The notes beneath the pieces were generated by a model. It was not told where the DNA came from. It saw only the letters and a list, made by a program, of their open reading frames with translations, and ran no database searches. A program made the position numbers and the translations under genes. Shown here in pieces: positions 61,448 through 64,000 of a stretch of 64,000 nt of DNA. The first letter of the stretch is position 1; each line of letters begins with the position of its first letter. Source of the stretch: Luteipulveratus halotolerans (GTDB taxonomy: Bacteria > Actinomycetota > Actinomycetes > Actinomycetales > Dermatophilaceae); assembly GCF_001247745.1 (NCBI RefSeq), contig NZ_LAIR01000002.1, positions 2,294,001 to 2,358,000 on the forward strand. The letters are read 5' to 3'.

Positions 61448-61471
61448 CCGGTCGATCGGGGGAACCACCGG

Positions 61472-61506
61472 CGAGGGCCGGGGCGCACACGGCGTCCCGG
61501 CCCTCG
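61472..61506. terminator. Hairpin terminator after the DHA2 exporter gene
   Basis: CGAGGGCCGGG (61472-61482) and CCCGGCCCTCG (61496-61506), a strong 11-bp stem 25 bases after the exporter stop. TCGTCGT follows; there is no clear T-run. Confidence 0.7.
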
Positions 61507-61531
61507 TCGTAACCGGGCTAGGCTCGCCGAC

Positions 61532-61801
61532 ATGCCCTCGCAGATCCGGTACGACGTCGCGGTGGCCCAGCGCGCCGACCTGTCTGCGTCGGGCCAGGTC
61601 GCAGCACCGTTCGCCGGAGTGGCCACTCCCCTGGTCGAGATCGGCCAGGTCGTCGAACGAGGCACGCTCGTCGTCACGATCGAGGCGATGAAGATGGAGG
61701 CGCCCATCAGCGCACCGTTCTCCGGGCGGGTGGTCTCACTTGTCGAGGACGGAGCGCACGTCAACGGCGGCGACCTCATCGCGGTGATCGATCCCACCTG
61801 A
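61532..61801 (+). CDS. Stand-alone biotinyl/lipoyl-domain protein (BCCP-like)
   Basis: An 89-residue single biotinyl domain. The biotin site is IEAMKMEAP, where the Lys would be biotinylated, preceded by VAAPFAGVATPLVEIGQVV and followed by ISAPFSGRVVSLVEDG. It looks like a biotin carboxyl carrier domain but no carboxylase gene is adjacent. It may serve an acyl-CoA or pyruvate carboxylase encoded elsewhere. ATG 61532 follows a TAGGCT that could be a -10 element, so the mRNA may be nearly leaderless. Confidence 0.9.
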   Translation: MPSQIRYDVAVAQRADLSASGQVAAPFAGVATPLVEIGQVVERGTLVVTIEAMKMEAPISAPFSGRVVSLVEDGAHVNGGDLIAVIDPT

Positions 61802-61826
61802 GCGCGCCGCCTGCGCGCACGACACC

Positions 61827-61876
61827 GTTCATGTGGTCACGACGTGACGCGGGGCTCACGGTGTGACCACATGAAC
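61827..61876. repeat. Nested palindrome between convergent genes
   Basis: Outer perfect 14-bp arms GTTCATGTGGTCAC (61827-61840) and GTGACCACATGAAC (61863-61876), with CGTGA and TCACG inside. It fills the space between the biotinyl-protein and DUF2207 genes. Likely bidirectional terminator, of the same plan as that at 41959-42048 but different sequence. Confidence 0.75.
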
Positions 61877-61887
61877 CGTTCAGGCCA

Positions 61888-63786
61888 TCACCACGAGCTG
61901 GAGCCGCCGCCTCCGCCACCGCCGCCGCTGAACCCGCCGCCCCCGGAGAACCCGCCTCCGCCGAAGCCGCTGCCACCGGACGAACCGGGCGTCGAGGCAA
62001 ACGTGCCGGCGGCCATCGTCCCGAAGGAGTCGACGCCCTCGGCGATGCCTCCGAAGCTGGGGAAGCCGGTGCCGAGCGGGATGTACCAGAGCGGCATCAC
62101 GAGTGGACGGCCAGCAGCCGCAGCCGCTTCGGCGACCCGGCCGAACGTCGCGGCCCAGCGGTCGGCGATCCCGAACACGACGGCGTACGGCATGTATCGG
62201 CTGAAGATCTGCTCGGCCTGCTCGAACTTGATCTGGTTGGCCTCGGCGGTCTCGAGGTACTGGCGGAAGCCGAGGCTCTGCGCCGTGACGGCCGAGCCCT
62301 CAGCCGTCTTGGCGGCCATGTGCTTGCCCATCCATTGGACGATGAACCCGGCGATGCCCAGGCCGATCGGGATGCCGACCGCCGCGCGCATGATCGTCGG
62401 GAGCACGAAGAACCCGAGGATCGCGGCGCCGATCAGCAGGAACCCGACCGCACGCCAGCGGCCGCGGGTGGCCTCGGGCGACTTGCGGAACCACCCACGT
62501 CGGGTCGTCTCCAGATACATGTACGACTTCGCGCTCTGCAGCGTCGCGGCGAAGTGGTTCTTCAGCTCGGACAGCCGGACCACGTCGCCGCTCTTGAACA
62601 GGCCGTCGAGGACGACCTGCTCGTAGTCCATCAGCGGCTCCTCGGCCTGCGAACGGGTACGGGTGAGCTCCCAGTCGGTGCTCTTGAACAGGCCGCCGGA
62701 CTCGACCTCCTTCATCTGCAGGTAGCCGCGCACCGCGAGGTCGACGACCGTCGCGCTGACGTCGACGGTGCCTGCGTCCTCGTCGATGACCGTGCCCATC
62801 AGGCCGGGTCGCACGCCCTGCGGCGGCTGGAACTGCACCGCGGGCGCGGGGCCCTTGCCGCGTACGACGCGCTCGTCCTGGCCGGGCAGCGGCGTGAGCC
62901 CGGGAACGGCTGCGGCATAACGCTCGTCGCGGCCGCGCTTCCAGACGAGCAGCCCCATCGCGGAGGCCGCGAGCGCGGGCAGTGCGACGCCGGCACCGAT
63001 CGAGACGCCTTGCAGCGCGCGGCGCTGATCGGGGGTCAGGCTGTCGCCGAGCTGCCCGCGGTCGTCCTTGTCATAGGAGTCGGGGCTGCCCTCGCGCAGC
63101 TCGGGTGCGGTGCTGGTGAAACCGCCCTTGGCGAACGCGGCGACCACCGTCACCTGCTCCCAGCCCTGCAGGCCCTGAGCGGTGTACGTCGCCGCCTGGC
63201 CCGGTGTGGCGGTGCACTGCTTGGACTCCTGCGTGAGGCCGTAGTAGCAGGCCGCCTTGGTCACAGCGCCCGGACCGCGGACGGTGATCCTGACGCGGTC
63301 GGTCGGGATCGAGGTCTGCGCGCCGGTGACGTTCCAGTAGAGCTCGACGTGCTCGGGCTGGGCGTTGACGACGTGGCCGAGGGTGTAGGAGATGTCGTAC
63401 TTCTGGGTGCCGCTCACCGTCTCGTCGGGGTCACCGATGCGCAGCACGGTGTTGGCACCGAACTGCTGCTGGTCGACGTCAGCCGGGGCGCCCGTCGGGC
63501 TGGACGCACGGACGTCGCTGATGGGGTACGCCCTGTACTTGGCCGGGTCGGGGTCGTAGCCCTGCGAGGTGATGATGTTGCGCTTGATGCCGTGCGACTG
63601 GTCACCGGCGAACTGCCAGGTCAGGTGCTCGGTGACCTCGACCGACCCGTCGGGCTGCACGTCGTACTCCGCCTCGAAGGACAGGATGCGCTCACCGGGT
63701 GCGGCGGACGCGGCTCCCACCGGTGCGATGACGAGCAGTGCCAGGACCCCCAGGGCAGCCGCGACCGCGGCCAACATCCGACGCAT
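61888..63786 (-). CDS. DUF2207 membrane protein with Gly-rich tail
   Basis: A 632-residue protein. It has a signal peptide (LGVLALLVIAPVGAASAAPG), an extracellular DUF2207 domain (YDVQPDGSVEVTEHLTWQFAG, RITVRGPGAVTKAACYYG), a membrane helix (GAGVALPALAASAMGLLVW), a cytoplasmic region and two further helices (FLLIGAAILGFFVLPTIM, VGIPIGLGIAGFIVQWMG). It ends in a Gly/Ser-rich tail (GFGGGGFSGGGGFSGGGG...SSSW). Function unknown. ATG 63786 is the first start. Confidence 0.9.
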   Translation of the reverse strand: MRRMLAAVAAALGVLALLVIAPVGAASAAPGERILSFEAEYDVQPDGSVEVTEHLTWQFAGDQSHGIKRNIITSQGYDPDPAKYRAYPISDVRASSPTGAPADVDQQQFGANTVLRIGDPDETVSGTQKYDISYTLGHVVNAQPEHVELYWNVTGAQTSIPTDRVRITVRGPGAVTKAACYYGLTQESKQCTATPGQAATYTAQGLQGWEQVTVVAAFAKGGFTSTAPELREGSPDSYDKDDRGQLGDSLTPDQRRALQGVSIGAGVALPALAASAMGLLVWKRGRDERYAAAVPGLTPLPGQDERVVRGKGPAPAVQFQPPQGVRPGLMGTVIDEDAGTVDVSATVVDLAVRGYLQMKEVESGGLFKSTDWELTRTRSQAEEPLMDYEQVVLDGLFKSGDVVRLSELKNHFAATLQSAKSYMYLETTRRGWFRKSPEATRGRWRAVGFLLIGAAILGFFVLPTIMRAAVGIPIGLGIAGFIVQWMGKHMAAKTAEGSAVTAQSLGFRQYLETAEANQIKFEQAEQIFSRYMPYAVVFGIADRWAATFGRVAEAAAAAGRPLVMPLWYIPLGTGFPSFGGIAEGVDSFGTMAAGTFASTPGSSGGSGFGGGGFSGGGGFSGGGGGGGGSSSW

Positions 63787-63813
63787 GGCGGTCAGCCTAT
63801 AGACGGGCCGAGC

Positions 63814-64000
63814 TCAGCCTCCGCGCTTGAGCCGAACCTGCATCGCGCGCTCGGCCTCACGCTCATCGGTACGCCGACGCAGCGTCTCGCGCTTGTCGTA
63901 CTGCTTCTTGCCCTTGGCGAGCGCGATCTCGACCTTGACCCGGCCGTCCTTGAAGTACAGCTCGAGCGGGATCAGGGTGTGCCCCGCCTCCTGGCTCTTG
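63814..64000 (-). CDS. smpB: SsrA-binding protein, 3' part (cut by the window edge)
   Basis: The 62 codons present, including the stop, encode the C-terminal part: AGHTLIPLELYFKDGRVKVEI, ALAKGKKQYDKRETLRRRTD and a basic tail (RAMQVRLKRGG). These are the core beta-barrel end and the tmRNA-contacting tail of SmpB. The start lies beyond base 64000. SmpB binds tmRNA, whose gene is 8 kb away in the same orientation. Confidence 0.93.
   Translation of the reverse strand, partial: KSQEAGHTLIPLELYFKDGRVKVEIALAKGKKQYDKRETLRRRTDEREAERAMQVRLKRGG

Noticed and set aside
60263..61468. A 401-codon minus-strand open frame opposite the DHA2 exporter
   Set aside because: Exporter motifs are clear on the plus strand; the antisense has no domain.

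Overview
The window is a 64 kb stretch of very GC-rich chromosomal DNA from an actinobacterium, most likely a member of the Micrococcales (this placement is inferred, not measured). Supporting signs are the GTG and TTG starts, many 4-bp stop/start overlaps, a DUF3039 protein, a 13E12-type HNH protein behind an actinobacterial SOS box, a TmsA/TmsB pair for 10-methyl fatty acids, and an actinobacterial tmRNA whose tag reads ADSKRTDFALAA. The 3' part of smpB runs off the right edge.

0-17 kb: a DGPF/YCII protein with its ECF sigma factor, a secreted 5'-nucleotidase, and the tyrosine-degradation genes hmgA and fahA with a conserved unknown gene in the fahA operon. Then come an MFS exporter, a PPK2 polyphosphate kinase, several small regulators and enzymes, an AurF-like diiron oxygenase divergent from a TetR gene over a perfect palindrome, a DUF1778/GNAT toxin-antitoxin pair and the 13E12 HNH gene.

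17-38 kb is the most interesting region. A catabolic cluster resembles ectoine degradation: DUF3830, amidase and D-2-hydroxyacid dehydrogenase face an Asp/Glu-racemase-like protein, a DoeA-type M24 hydrolase, an aminotransferase, an M20 deacylase, a second racemase-like protein and a GntR/FCD regulator. A second half (aldehyde dehydrogenase, class III aminotransferase, ProP-like MHS transporter) lies 7-11 kb away. The same palindrome, GATTGTCNACAATC, sits in three promoter regions and ties the halves into one putative GntR regulon. Between the halves is an iron-acquisition block with a DtxR/IdeR-type iron box: a 4'-phosphopantetheinyl transferase, a single protein fusing an adenylation domain, a carrier domain and a membrane acyltransferase-3 domain, and an FbpABC-type Fe(III) ABC transporter. 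A 66-bp imperfect palindrome repeat flanks this block on both sides.

38-50 kb: hppD (the upstream step of the tyrosine pathway) with a divergent Lrp regulator, an IclR regulator with a P1 peptidase, a DinB-fold protein, a DUF695 protein, an AraC regulator facing an NmrA/DUF1772 operon, a DEAD/DEAH helicase, a secreted M43 metalloprotease, DUF3039 and YqgE.

50-64 kb: an RGG-repeat DEAD-box RNA helicase, an ACT-domain malic enzyme, a SIMPL protein, ssrA (tmRNA), the tmsAB operon, a TetR regulator with an EmrB-type exporter, a stand-alone biotinyl-domain protein, a DUF2207 membrane protein and the end of smpB. Most of the wider convergent gene junctions carry a strong palindrome, presumably a bidirectional terminator; several of these look like members of repeat families.
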